NCBI GenBank assembly: GCA_002348045.1
Contig: DDYO01000259.1
Coordinates: 1-17,864, forward strand
DNA length: 17,864 bases
DNA from: Anaerolineales bacterium UBA2232
GTDB lineage: Bacteria > Chloroflexota > Anaerolineae > UBA2200
Reading direction: 5' to 3'
This document shows, in pieces, positions 1 to 5,668 of this stretch. Both the position numbers and the translations under genes were made by a program. Each line of letters opens with the position of its first letter. Within the stretch, counting starts at the first letter, position 1. The notes below the pieces were generated by a model, which saw only the letters and a list, made by a program, of their open reading frames with translations, made no database searches and was not told where the DNA came from.

Positions 1-21
1 AAATCCGCGCAAAGGATACCC

Positions 22-201
22 ATGAAGGGAGTTAGCGGGGACGACATTGTTGAGTTCCCGTCTATGCTGGCCGCGCACAAAACGGGGCGGTTTCAACTAG
101 CTTGCATACAGAAGTGCATAAAAGGTACGCAGAAGTCGCATATGGGGTACCTGTGGCACCCCGTGGCGGCAATAAAACAGGGAGTAGCAAAATGCGAATA
201 G
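22..201 (+). CDS. Small hypothetical protein (59 aa) overlapping the polymerase start
   Basis: ATG at 22 follows an AAAGGA Shine-Dalgarno sequence at 11-16, and the frame stays open for 59 codons to TAG at 199-201. The product begins MKGVSGDDIVEFPSM. It has no motif I recognise and no membrane segment. Its last ten bases overlap the polymerase start (ATG at 192), an arrangement that allows translational coupling. The good ribosome site and the overlap support a real gene. Its short length and lack of a recognisable family keep confidence moderate. It could instead be the end of a leader region whose beginning lies left of the window. Confidence 0.5.
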   Translation: MKGVSGDDIVEFPSMLAAHKTGRFQLACIQKCIKGTQKSHMGYLWHPVAAIKQGVAKCE

Positions 202-2144
202 CCACCATAGATTTTGAAAGCTGGTGGGACGTTGGGCACACCCTAACAAAAATGTCCCCCGTCGAGTACGTCATGCACAAGGACACGGAGATCATCTCCT
301 GTGCCATCAAGATCGACCACTACCCAACCGATGTGTTCTTTGGCGAGGACAACATCCGCAAAGCGCTTGGGAACCTGGACTGGGAAAACATGGCGGCACT
401 GGCACACAACGTGGCGTTCGACGGGCTGATCCTCAACTGGCGTCTGGGCTTTAAACCAAAGATGTACATGTGCACCGCCGCCATGGCCCGGCCCATCCAC
501 GGCAAAACCTGCGGGGTCTCACTGGCCAAGCTGGTCGAGCACTACGAACTCGGGGTCAAGAACAACGCAGTGCTGATGCAGACCAAGGGACGCCACCTGG
601 CAGACTTCACAGCCCAAGAGCTGAAGGACATGACGATTTACAACCGCATGGACACCGACCAGTGCTACGCGCTGTTCAAGAAGCTCAAGCCGCACTTCAG
701 CGCCAAGGAACTCTGGCACATCGACGCGGTAACACGGATGCGGATCGACCCCAAGTTCGAGGTGGACGTGCCCATGCTGGAAGCCGCCCTATCCATCGAG
801 CGGGACCAGAAGCGCAAGCACATCCTGATGGTGGCCAAGAAGCTGCGTACCACGCCGGGGTTCGAGGGGTGTACCGAGGTCATGGAGGCCACGTCCATCG
901 CCGGGCTGGAAGAAGCTGTGCGGGCCGAGCTGGCCAGTGCGCCGAAGTTCGCTGCGCTGCTGACCGCCTGTGAGGTCGAGGTGCCAATGAAGCCTTCCCC
1001 AAGCAACCCGGACAAGCAAGTCCCGGCCCTGGCCAAGACCGACGAGGAGTTCACCAACCTGCAAGAGCATGACAACCCAATCGTTGCTGCTGCCACACGG
1101 GCCAGGCTGGCGGTCAAGAGCACCCTGCTGGAGACGCGCATCGAGAAGTTCCTGACGGCTGCCAGGCTCACGGGCGGCAAGCTCCCCGTGCCCATCCGGT
1201 ACTGCGGGGCCGACACCACGGGGCGCGACAGCGGCGAGGAGTACAACTGCCAGAACCTGCCACGGATCATCCCCGGCAAGCCACGCACCAGTGACGCACT
1301 GCGCAACTGCCTGCGGGCACCCAAGGGCCACAAGGTCATCGTGTCCGACCTGTCAGGCATCGAGATGCGGGTCAACCACTTTCTGTGGAAGGTTCAGTCC
1401 AGCATGGAGCTGTTCCAGAACGACGTGATGGCAGACCTGTACAAGGACTTCGCCTCAGTACGGTACGGAGTGACACCCGAGCAGGTTGATAAAACGATGA
1501 GGCAGATGGGCAAGGTAGCGCATTTGGGCCTTGGCTTCGGTGCTGGTGCCCCGACGTTCCGGCGCTTCGCCAAGGTGCAGTACGGGCTGGACATCCCCGA
1601 GGATGAGGCGCTGGTGATCGTGACCGAGTGGCGGGAGAAGTACGCCGCCATCGTGGCGGGCTGGAAGCTCAGTGGCCAAGGGTTCCTGGCAGCCTACAAG
1701 GGACAGAGCGCCGAGGTGGACCCGTGGGGCCTGGTGGAATCCTGCCCGGAGGGGTTTCGCCTGCCCAGTGGGCGCATCATCCACTACCCGAACCTCCACA
1801 TGGAAGACGACGGCCAGTGGCCCGACGGACGCCAACGCCGATCCATGATGTACGCCTCCGGGCGGCACAAGGCCCGCATCACAGGCCCCAAAGCCTGCGA
1901 GAACATTGTGCAGGCCCTGGCCCGCGACATCATCTTCGACGACGCCCTGCTGTTCTACAAGTCCACAGGCTTGCGACCCCAGCTACGGGTGCACGACGAG
2001 TTGGTTTACGTGGTACCTGACGCCGAAGCGCAACCCATGTTAGACGAGCTACAGCGCATCATGCGAACACCGCCCTCGTGGTGGCCTGAGTTAGTGGTAC
2101 ACTCTGAGGGCGATGTTGCACAGACTTATGGAGCGGCGAAATAA
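192..2144 (+). CDS. Family A DNA polymerase with 3'-5' exonuclease domain
   Basis: A 650-aa phage replicative polymerase of the Pol I/T7 type. The exonuclease domain shows D7 and E9 (DFES), N73-x3-FD77 and Y150-x3-D154, so proofreading residues look intact. The polymerase domain shows motif A with D386 (SDLSGIEMR, where Pol I has DYSQIELR), motif B from R437 and K441 to F449 (RQMGKVAHLGLGFG), and motif C H601-D602-E603. There is no 5'-3' exonuclease domain, as is usual in phage enzymes. The position equivalent to Pol I Phe762 is Leu445. I chose ATG 192 because GGGAG at 180-184 lies 7 bases upstream and the protein then begins MRIATIDFES; a TTG at 102 would add 30 unlikely residues. The stop overlaps the next start (TAATG). 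Codon use changes after about 1965, with more TTA, CTA, GTA and CGA. Confidence 0.95.
   Translation: MRIATIDFESWWDVGHTLTKMSPVEYVMHKDTEIISCAIKIDHYPTDVFFGEDNIRKALGNLDWENMAALAHNVAFDGLILNWRLGFKPKMYMCTAAMARPIHGKTCGVSLAKLVEHYELGVKNNAVLMQTKGRHLADFTAQELKDMTIYNRMDTDQCYALFKKLKPHFSAKELWHIDAVTRMRIDPKFEVDVPMLEAALSIERDQKRKHILMVAKKLRTTPGFEGCTEVMEATSIAGLEEAVRAELASAPKFAALLTACEVEVPMKPSPSNPDKQVPALAKTDEEFTNLQEHDNPIVAAATRARLAVKSTLLETRIEKFLTAARLTGGKLPVPIRYCGADTTGRDSGEEYNCQNLPRIIPGKPRTSDALRNCLRAPKGHKVIVSDLSGIEMRVNHFLWKVQSSMELFQNDVMADLYKDFASVRYGVTPEQVDKTMRQMGKVAHLGLGFGAGAPTFRRFAKVQYGLDIPEDEALVIVTEWREKYAAIVAGWKLSGQGFLAAYKGQSAEVDPWGLVESCPEGFRLPSGRIIHYPNLHMEDDGQWPDGRQRRSMMYASGRHKARITGPKACENIVQALARDIIFDDALLFYKSTGLRPQLRVHDELVYVVPDAEAQPMLDELQRIMRTPPSWWPELVVHSEGDVAQTYGAAK
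2119..2144 (+). repeat. Polymerase 3' end, copy 1 of an imperfect 26-base direct repeat
   Basis: The last 26 bases of the polymerase gene, including the stop codon, match 2769-2794 at about 20 of 26 positions. Both copies contain ACTTATGG followed by a GCGGCG block, and both sit in the same frame relative to their stop codons. The resulting C-termini are QTYGAAK and HTYGAAH. Confidence 0.75.
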
Positions 2145-2794
2145 TGGGTAGATTCATGAACCTGATCGGCCAGTCGTTTGGGAGGCTAACAGTTGAGGCG
2201 CTAAACATGGAGAAGACCGCACGCCGCCGCGTATGGGACTGCACATGTGAGTGCGGCGGCGTGAAACAAGCTAACACTTATGACTTGCACGCGGGCTTAG
2301 TTAAGTCCTGTGGGTGTCTGCACCGAGAACGCGCTGCAACACTCAATCGGAAGCACGGTCAGTCGAGCGAAAGTGGTAAAGCCACCAGGACTTTCCGGAT
2401 TTGGTGTGGTATCAAGACCAGGTGCATGAACCCCAGTGCCACTGGGTACGCCAAGTATGGGGGCCGGGGGGTTTTACTCGCTCCTGAATGGCTAGACTAC
2501 GCCGTTTTTCTCCATGACATGGGCCCGTGCCCAAGTGGATGTTCCATTGAGCGGGTAGACAACGATGGGAACTACGAGCCCTCCAACTGCGTATGGGCCG
2601 ACGCCGCAACACAGTCCAGAAACACATCCAGGTCAAGGTTTATTGTTGTGGACGGCGTTAAACGGGTTGCCCGTGATGCGGCCAAAGAGCGCGGGGTTTC
2701 CGAAGCCGCCTTCAAAGCGCGGCTGTACAAGTACAAGTGGACGCTAGAAGACGCGTGTTTAACGCCAGCCCACACTTATGGCGCGGCGCACTGA
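2144..2794 (+). CDS. Free-standing HNH/AP2-type homing endonuclease (first copy)
   Basis: A 216-aa protein whose start codon shares one base with the polymerase stop. An N-terminal zinc-finger-like segment (C33, C35, C37 and CGC at 56-58) follows the LIGQSFGRLTV opening that is common in phage HNH proteins. The nuclease segment has GGRG at 107-109, DMG at 125-127, then IERVDNDGNYEPSNCVW at 135-151 with Q157 and N160. This is the H/D-N-N pattern of HNH/AP2 homing endonucleases. Residues about 165-208 form a helix-turn-helix-like tail ending KWTLEDACLTPA. The last residues, HTYGAAH, copy the polymerase C-terminus QTYGAAK, also at DNA level. It is related to the protein at 8486-9157, with the motifs at nearly the same residue numbers. 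Such genes normally spread into cognate sites beside conserved replication genes; their product is a DNA endonuclease, and no intron is visible. Confidence 0.85.
   Translation: MGRFMNLIGQSFGRLTVEALNMEKTARRRVWDCTCECGGVKQANTYDLHAGLVKSCGCLHRERAATLNRKHGQSSESGKATRTFRIWCGIKTRCMNPSATGYAKYGGRGVLLAPEWLDYAVFLHDMGPCPSGCSIERVDNDGNYEPSNCVWADAATQSRNTSRSRFIVVDGVKRVARDAAKERGVSEAAFKARLYKYKWTLEDACLTPAHTYGAAH
2769..2794 (+). repeat. Copy 2 of the polymerase 3'-end repeat, at the end of the HNH gene
   Basis: This matches 2119-2144 and encodes the final PAHTYGAAH of the HNH protein. These residues lie beyond the normal end of its C-terminal DNA-binding segment (compare the second HNH protein, which has ALTEPA at the equivalent place and then an unrelated tail). 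The likely origin is insertion of the HNH gene just before the polymerase stop, leaving the original polymerase tail as the tail of the HNH gene. Confidence 0.7.
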
Positions 2795-2825
2795 GTTTGT
2801 AGGGAGTTCTCGACTGTTGGAAGTA

Positions 2826-2845
2826 TATGTGCGGTAACGCACGTA
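2826..2845 (+). promoter_or_regulatory. Hairpin with GTAA tetraloop in the leader of the next gene
   Basis: TATGTGCG and CGCACGTA form an 8-bp stem (one G-U pair) around a GTAA loop of the GNRA type. No T-tract follows, so it is not a standard terminator. It lies in the 98-base gap between the HNH gene and the gene starting at 2893, upstream of a TATTAT box at 2863-2868. Its function is unknown; it could stabilise or regulate the downstream mRNA. Confidence 0.4.
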
Positions 2846-2862
2846 CTCCTGGGTGTTTGCGG

Positions 2863-2868
2863 TATTAT
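2863..2868 (+). promoter_or_regulatory. Possible -10 box (TATTAT)
   Basis: TATTAT lies in the gap after the HNH gene, 24 bases before the ACG at 2893. The next gene has its own strong ribosome site, so a separate promoter is plausible. No convincing -35 box lies 15-18 bases upstream, so the call is weak. Confidence 0.25.
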
Positions 2869-2880
2869 AGTTAACACTCT

Positions 2881-2886
2881 AAGGAG
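2881..2886 (+). promoter_or_regulatory. Perfect Shine-Dalgarno AAGGAG that points to an ACG start
   Basis: AAGGAG here is the strongest ribosome site near this gene. No ATG, GTG or TTG lies at a usable distance: the ATG at 2918 is out of frame and meets a stop within six codons. The in-frame codon at the right spacing is ACG 2893-2895. Confidence 0.6.
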
Positions 2887-2892
2887 AATAGT

Positions 2893-3528
2893 ACGGACAA
2901 CAAACAACTCGTCCTCGATGCAGCTAACGCGTTAATCAACGACCCGTCGGCGTCCGAGATGTACCACCAGCTCATCGAGGTACTGCGGCTGCCCTCGGGT
3001 CTCAAGGTGAAGTTAGCGGATGAGGCATCGGTACTCAACCCCCTGCTCAAGCTGGGCCGTGATGACATCATCAAGTTCAACCGCGTCATTGACATGGTGG
3101 AGCTGCGCCGGGAGGCCCGTGGCTTGGAGCCACTCAAGACCCCACCGGACAACAAGTTCGACAAGAACGAGTACCAGCGTGTTCTGATGGCCGAGCGTCG
3201 CGTCCGTATGGTGAAGGCAGCGGAAGTGGAGAACCTGCAACGCCCTCCGAGCGGCCAGTTAGTCGGCAATGCACGGATGGACTTCATCAAAATGCAGCAG
3301 TCCAAGTGGAGCAAACGACTCAAAGAGCGCTTGGAGGCCACGTTCGGCCTTGGCCCCATCAGCAAGAAAGACCGTGCCAAAGTGTCCGAAGACTTCTGGG
3401 CCGAGATAGACCAGGAGTTGGAAGCCGCTGAGGAGGCGGTGTTGAGGTGGATTCAGAATGGGCGTAAAGGCTCCCCCCCCCCAACGCTGACAAAAAAGAA
3501 CCCTCACGGTTTGCACTGTGAGGGCTAA
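2893..3528 (+). CDS. Hypothetical helical phage protein with apparent ACG start
   Basis: A 211-aa protein that I do not recognise. It is charged and mostly helical by appearance, with a lysine/arginine-rich middle and a glutamate-rich segment (DQELEAAEEAVLRW) near the C-terminus; no catalytic motif is visible. AAGGAG at 2881-2886 is followed six bases later by ACG GAC AAC AAA, where ATG would be expected. The frame from ACG reads (M)DNKQLVLDAANALINDPSASEM, which continues smoothly into the rest. The first conventional start, ATG 2959, has no good ribosome site and would lose 22 residues. The 3' end is also uncertain: a run of ten C at 3473-3482 sets the final frame, and the called tail reads through a hairpin. 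With nine C the protein would stop at TGA 3487-3489. Confidence 0.7.
   Translation, partial: TDNKQLVLDAANALINDPSASEMYHQLIEVLRLPSGLKVKLADEASVLNPLLKLGRDDIIKFNRVIDMVELRREARGLEPLKTPPDNKFDKNEYQRVLMAERRVRMVKAAEVENLQRPPSGQLVGNARMDFIKMQQSKWSKRLKERLEATFGLGPISKKDRAKVSEDFWAEIDQELEAAEEAVLRWIQNGRKGSPPPTLTKKNPHGLHCEG
3473..3482 (+). repeat. C10 homopolymer run inside a coding region
   Basis: Ten consecutive C near the 3' end of the gene at 2893. Loss of one base would end the protein as GSPPQR; loss of two, or gain of one, would end it as NADKKEPSRFAL within the hairpin at 3501-3524. The run is therefore a natural place for slippage, phase variation or an assembly error. Confidence 0.8.
3492..3524 (-). 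terminator. Possible minus-strand Rho-independent terminator, also a hairpin in the + strand leader
   Basis: CCCTCACGG (3501-3509) pairs with CTGTGAGGG (3516-3524) around a six-base loop; the nine-pair stem has one G-U. On the minus strand the stem is followed by TTC and then six T (3497-3492), the form of an intrinsic terminator. On the plus strand no T-tract follows, so there it would act only as an RNA hairpin upstream of the DUF3310 gene. No convincing minus-strand gene is nearby, so it may block antisense read-through. Confidence 0.4.
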
Positions 3529-3539
3529 CCACCGAAGTG
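3528..3539 (+). promoter_or_regulatory. Small CCAC-CGAA-GTGG hairpin in the DUF3310 leader
   Basis: A 4-bp stem with a CGAA loop starts three bases after the larger hairpin and directly precedes an AAGGAG at 3541-3546. No start codon follows that AAGGAG at a usable distance. Together with the larger hairpin it makes a tandem-hairpin leader. Function unknown. Confidence 0.3.
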
Positions 3540-3574
3540 GAAGGAGACAACAACCTCAAGGAGGAGGCTTTATT

Positions 3575-3637
3575 ATGCACCAACACCTGTTAGACAATTT
3601 AGAGTACACTTCGCAACATGACAACACAACACACTAA
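3575..3637 (+). CDS. Leader mini-ORF (20 aa) with very strong ribosome site
   Basis: ATG 3575 follows AAGGAGGAGG (3558-3567) by seven bases, the best Shine-Dalgarno sequence in the window. The 20-residue product, MHQHLLDNLEYTSQHDNTTH, stops at TAA 3635-3637, 17 bases past the start of the DUF3310 gene (3618). That gene lacks a good ribosome site of its own, so translational coupling from this mini-ORF is a reasonable reading. A true peptide product is possible but unproven. It may instead be only a ribosome-loading device. Confidence 0.5.
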   Translation: MHQHLLDNLEYTSQHDNTTH

Positions 3638-3860
3638 CATGAACGCCGACGACATCCAGTTCGGCGGCACACACTACAAAGACCTCGCCGTCCAACCCTG
3701 GCATGTGATGGAGGGGGTTCTGACGCGGGATGAATTCATCGGTTTCCTCAAGGGCAACATGATCAAATACGCCATGCGCCAGGGGCGCAAGGACAGCCCG
3801 GACGTGGACAAGTACCACCACTACGCGATGAAGCTACAGGAGACCCTCAGTGGCAACTAA
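3618..3860 (+). CDS. DUF3310 family protein
   Basis: An 80-aa protein with the DUF3310 signature: FGGTHYKDLAVQPWHVME at about 15-32, then FLKGNMIKYAMRQGRKDSPDVDKYHHYAMKL at 43-73. The family is common in tailed phages, and I recall it including T7 gp1.7, reported as a nucleotide kinase; by that analogy a role in nucleotide metabolism is possible but not shown here. No P-loop is visible. ATG 3618 lies inside the upstream 20-codon ORF; ATG 3639 is an alternative that would still keep the conserved part. The 3' end overlaps the next gene by 11 bases. Confidence 0.8.
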   Translation: MTTQHTNMNADDIQFGGTHYKDLAVQPWHVMEGVLTRDEFIGFLKGNMIKYAMRQGRKDSPDVDKYHHYAMKLQETLSGN

Positions 3861-4521
3861 CGTCGTCCCTTGGAGTTTTTCGAGTTTGAAAGCGTTTGAA
3901 ACTTGCCCTCGCCGTTTTAAGCTAACCCGGTTAGATAAGCTGGTGTCCGAGCCGCCGACCGAGGCTACCATCTGGGGCAACCTCGTGCACAAGGAGCTTG
4001 AGCTGGCGACGCTGGGCGAGAAGGTACTAGGAGAAAAGTTCCGCAAGTACCAGCCTGTTGTAGACCGCCTGCGTGCCAAGCCCGGCAAGCGACTCGTAGA
4101 GTACAAGTTCGGGCTGACCAAAGCGTTGAAGCCCACCGAGTTCTTCGCCAAAGACGTTTGGGTACGCGGCGTGATCGACTATGCGTTAGTGCAACCCAAG
4201 CTCGCGGTTATCCTGGATCACAAAACTGGCAAGCCAAAGGTTGACCACGATCAATTAAAGCTGTTCGCGGGTGTGGCATTCTCTGCTTTCCCCTACGTCG
4301 AAAAGGTCAGAACAGGCTACCTCTGGCTGGCGTACAACAAGACAGACACCAAGGACTTTACCAAGGATGATCTGCCTGAAATCTGGGGAGACTTTGGAAC
4401 GCGGGTCCAGCGTATGGAACATGCTTTCAAGACTAGCGACTTTCCACCTAAACCTTCGGGTCTTTGTAAAAGTTGGTGCCCAACTGGTCGAAAACTCTGT
4501 GAATTCTGTGGAAAGGAATAG
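3850..4521 (+). CDS. PD-(D/E)XK nuclease, Cas4/RecB-like, probable Fe-S protein
   Basis: A 223-aa protein with the RecB-type nuclease motifs: PWSFSSLKAFETCPRRF at 7-23, H47-x3-E51, D110 (RGVIDY), D123-x-K125 (ILDHKTGK) and Q135 with LKLF. Four cysteines are placed as in Cas4 and AddB: C19 near the N-terminus and C206, C210, C217 and C220 at the C-terminus, of which three with C19 could bind a 4Fe-4S cluster. Phage members of this group act in DNA recombination or end processing; here it is in an early operon with the polymerase. The start is GTG 3850, with GGAG at 3839-3842 seven bases upstream. It overlaps DUF3310 by 11 bases. No helicase domain is attached. Confidence 0.85.
   Translation: MATNVVPWSFSSLKAFETCPRRFKLTRLDKLVSEPPTEATIWGNLVHKELELATLGEKVLGEKFRKYQPVVDRLRAKPGKRLVEYKFGLTKALKPTEFFAKDVWVRGVIDYALVQPKLAVILDHKTGKPKVDHDQLKLFAGVAFSAFPYVEKVRTGYLWLAYNKTDTKDFTKDDLPEIWGDFGTRVQRMEHAFKTSDFPPKPSGLCKSWCPTGRKLCEFCGKE
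3922..3934 (+). repeat. CTAAC-CCG-GTTAG inverted repeat near the start of the PD-(D/E)XK gene
   Basis: The same arms as at 9146 and 11310, with a 3-base centre, about 70 bases into the gene. An imperfect relative, CTAACGCGTTAA, is at 2924-2935, about 30 bases after the ACG start of the gene at 2893. Confidence 0.4.
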
Positions 4522-4525
4522 TAAA

Positions 4526-4726
4526 TTGTACGATGAACTTAGCAATGACGTCCTGTGTGCGTACGCCATGGGCGACGAGAACGCGACCGAGTTAGAAATT
4601 GAGTTAGCGCAGCGGCTGAACGCTGCAATAACCGAGATCGGAATCTTGGTCAAGGACTTGGCCTCCGTCATGGCGGAGCAGTTCCGGAGGGAAGCCAGTG
4701 GCGCTGACACCCGAATCACGGATTAA
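4526..4726 (+). CDS. Hypothetical protein (66 aa), TTG start
   Basis: TTG 4526 has AAGGA at 4513-4517 at normal spacing, and it is the first suitable start after the nuclease stop (4519-4521). The product (M)YDELSNDVLCAYAMGDENATELEIELAQRL... looks wholly helical, with an acidic N-terminal half. I recognise no family. It overlaps the VRR-NUC gene by 29 bases, which fits translational coupling in a tight early operon. An ATG at 4532 is in another frame and is not a usable start. Confidence 0.65.
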   Translation: MYDELSNDVLCAYAMGDENATELEIELAQRLNAAITEIGILVKDLASVMAEQFRREASGADTRITD

Positions 4727-4988
4727 AAAATCCATTAAGGACTACCTCAACAAGCTTGGGGTATGGCACTTCAGCCCTCCGGCAAACGGGTTTGGCCGTA
4801 GCGGCATCCCGGACTTGATCTGCTGCCACCAAGGGGCGTTCATTGGCATTGAGGTCAAGGCCCCCGGCAAGATCAAGAACACTACCACCATGCAGGACCG
4901 CGAGATCGAGGGGATCAACGCTGCGGGTGGCACCGCCCTCGTCGTGGACGACGTGGCACAGATCAAACACATTTTCGAGAGGAACTGA
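4698..4988 (+). CDS. VRR-NUC domain nuclease
   Basis: A 96-aa single-domain protein of the VRR-NUC group. The core reads SGIPDLICCHQGAFIGIEVKAPG at 35-57, with D39 and E52-x-K54 as the PD-(D/E)XK residues; Q66 follows. Stand-alone VRR-NUC proteins are frequent in phage replication modules beside Pol A and SNF2 helicases and are thought to act on DNA junctions or ends; the exact substrate cannot be read from sequence. The GTG start at 4698 follows GGAGGG at 4686-4691. It overlaps the upstream gene by 29 bases and ends one base before the next start codon. Confidence 0.85.
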   Translation: MALTPESRIKKSIKDYLNKLGVWHFSPPANGFGRSGIPDLICCHQGAFIGIEVKAPGKIKNTTTMQDREIEGINAAGGTALVVDDVAQIKHIFERN

Positions 4989-4989
4989 C

Positions 4990-5268
4990 ATGGCACGAGA
5001 CTACAAGCAAGAATGGGCCAATGCCAAGGCCCGTGGTGAGGGCGAGGACAACGCCACCCGGCACCGTGCCCGCTACGCCATGGAGAAGGCAGGCAAGGTG
5101 GCCCCCAAGGACGGCAAGGACGTTGGTCACAAGACCGCAGTCAGCAAGGGCGGCTCCAACGCCCCCAGCAACCTGTCCGTACAGAGCAAGTCCGACAACC
5201 GCAGCTTCAGCCGCAACGCTGACGGCTCCATGAAGTCGGAGACATCCAAGAAGGAGCGCAAAAAATGA
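4990..5268 (+). CDS. Small HNH-like protein
   Basis: A 92-aa basic protein. Residues 44-71 read DVGHKTAVSKGGSNAPSNLSVQ and continue to DNRS, resembling the second half of an HNH motif (D-x-H, GG, N-L, N). The usual cysteine pairs are missing, so if it is a nuclease it belongs to the short zinc-free type. The rest is rich in Lys, Arg and Ala, consistent with DNA contact. ATG 4990 is preceded by GAGAGGA. The stop overlaps the next start (ATGA at 5265-5268). Unlike the two larger HNH proteins, its codon use matches the surrounding operon, so it looks resident rather than mobile. Confidence 0.6.
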   Translation: MARDYKQEWANAKARGEGEDNATRHRARYAMEKAGKVAPKDGKDVGHKTAVSKGGSNAPSNLSVQSKSDNRSFSRNADGSMKSETSKKERKK

Positions 5269-5444
5269 CCCGCCCCACCCTGTCACTCCCGGTCACGCGC
5301 TGGGAGATCGCAGAGACCCGAGCGGCCAACCAGTTGCTCAAGGAACACCGGCTCATGGTCAAGCCCATGGAACGCCTGGCCCGCACGGTAGCCGCCTACC
5401 TCAAAGACATTCACTTACCCCAAAGGAGCAAACAACATGATTGA
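5265..5444 (+). CDS. Hypothetical protein (59 aa)
   Basis: ATG 5265 overlaps the upstream stop as ATGA, and AAGGAG at 5251-5256 stands eight bases before it. The product begins MTRPTLSLPVTRWEIAETRAANQLLKEH and ends LKDIHLPQRSKQHD at TGA 5442-5444; it is basic and probably helical. I recognise no family. The tight overlaps on both sides (4 and 8 bases) are good evidence for a real gene despite its size. Confidence 0.65.
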   Translation: MTRPTLSLPVTRWEIAETRAANQLLKEHRLMVKPMERLARTVAAYLKDIHLPQRSKQHD

Positions 5445-5664
5445 AGACTTTTTACGCCTTGACGAGATTTCGGAGGACTACTTCTCGTTGCAACCGCACA
5501 TCGCCCGCCGCAAGGCCGCACTTGGCACACTGCCGATCCCAGCGTTCCGGCTGAACAACACCCGCAAGGGGCCGCTGTACGTGACCAAGGAAGCACTCGA
5601 AGCCTACGTCCAATCCCGCATCGAGGGGGCTGGTAAACTGCACCGGCAGATGTCACTCTGCTGA
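5437..5664 (+). CDS. PrtN-like (pyocin activator N family) DNA-binding protein
   Basis: A 75-aa protein resembling the PrtN family: LDEISEDYFSLQPHIARRKAALGTLPIPAFRL at 8-39, then KGPLYVTKEALEAYVQSR at 44-61. The family pattern is a winged-helix-like region with LP-x-P-x-FR followed by a segment that ends in an A-Y helix. PrtN activates pyocin genes in Pseudomonas; phage relatives are small regulators and could also act as recombination directionality factors. Here it is the last gene before the repeat-flanked gap and the integrase, which makes an excisionase or lysogeny-control role attractive, but that is inference. ATG 5437 follows AAAGGAG at 5422-5428. Confidence 0.75.
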   Translation: MIEDFLRLDEISEDYFSLQPHIARRKAALGTLPIPAFRLNNTRKGPLYVTKEALEAYVQSRIEGAGKLHRQMSLC

Positions 5665-5668
5665 TCTC

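Noticed and set aside
102..191. TTG start at 102 for the polymerase
   Set aside because: It adds 30 residues unlike any exonuclease N-terminus; ATG 192 has GGGAG at correct spacing and begins directly with the DFES motif.
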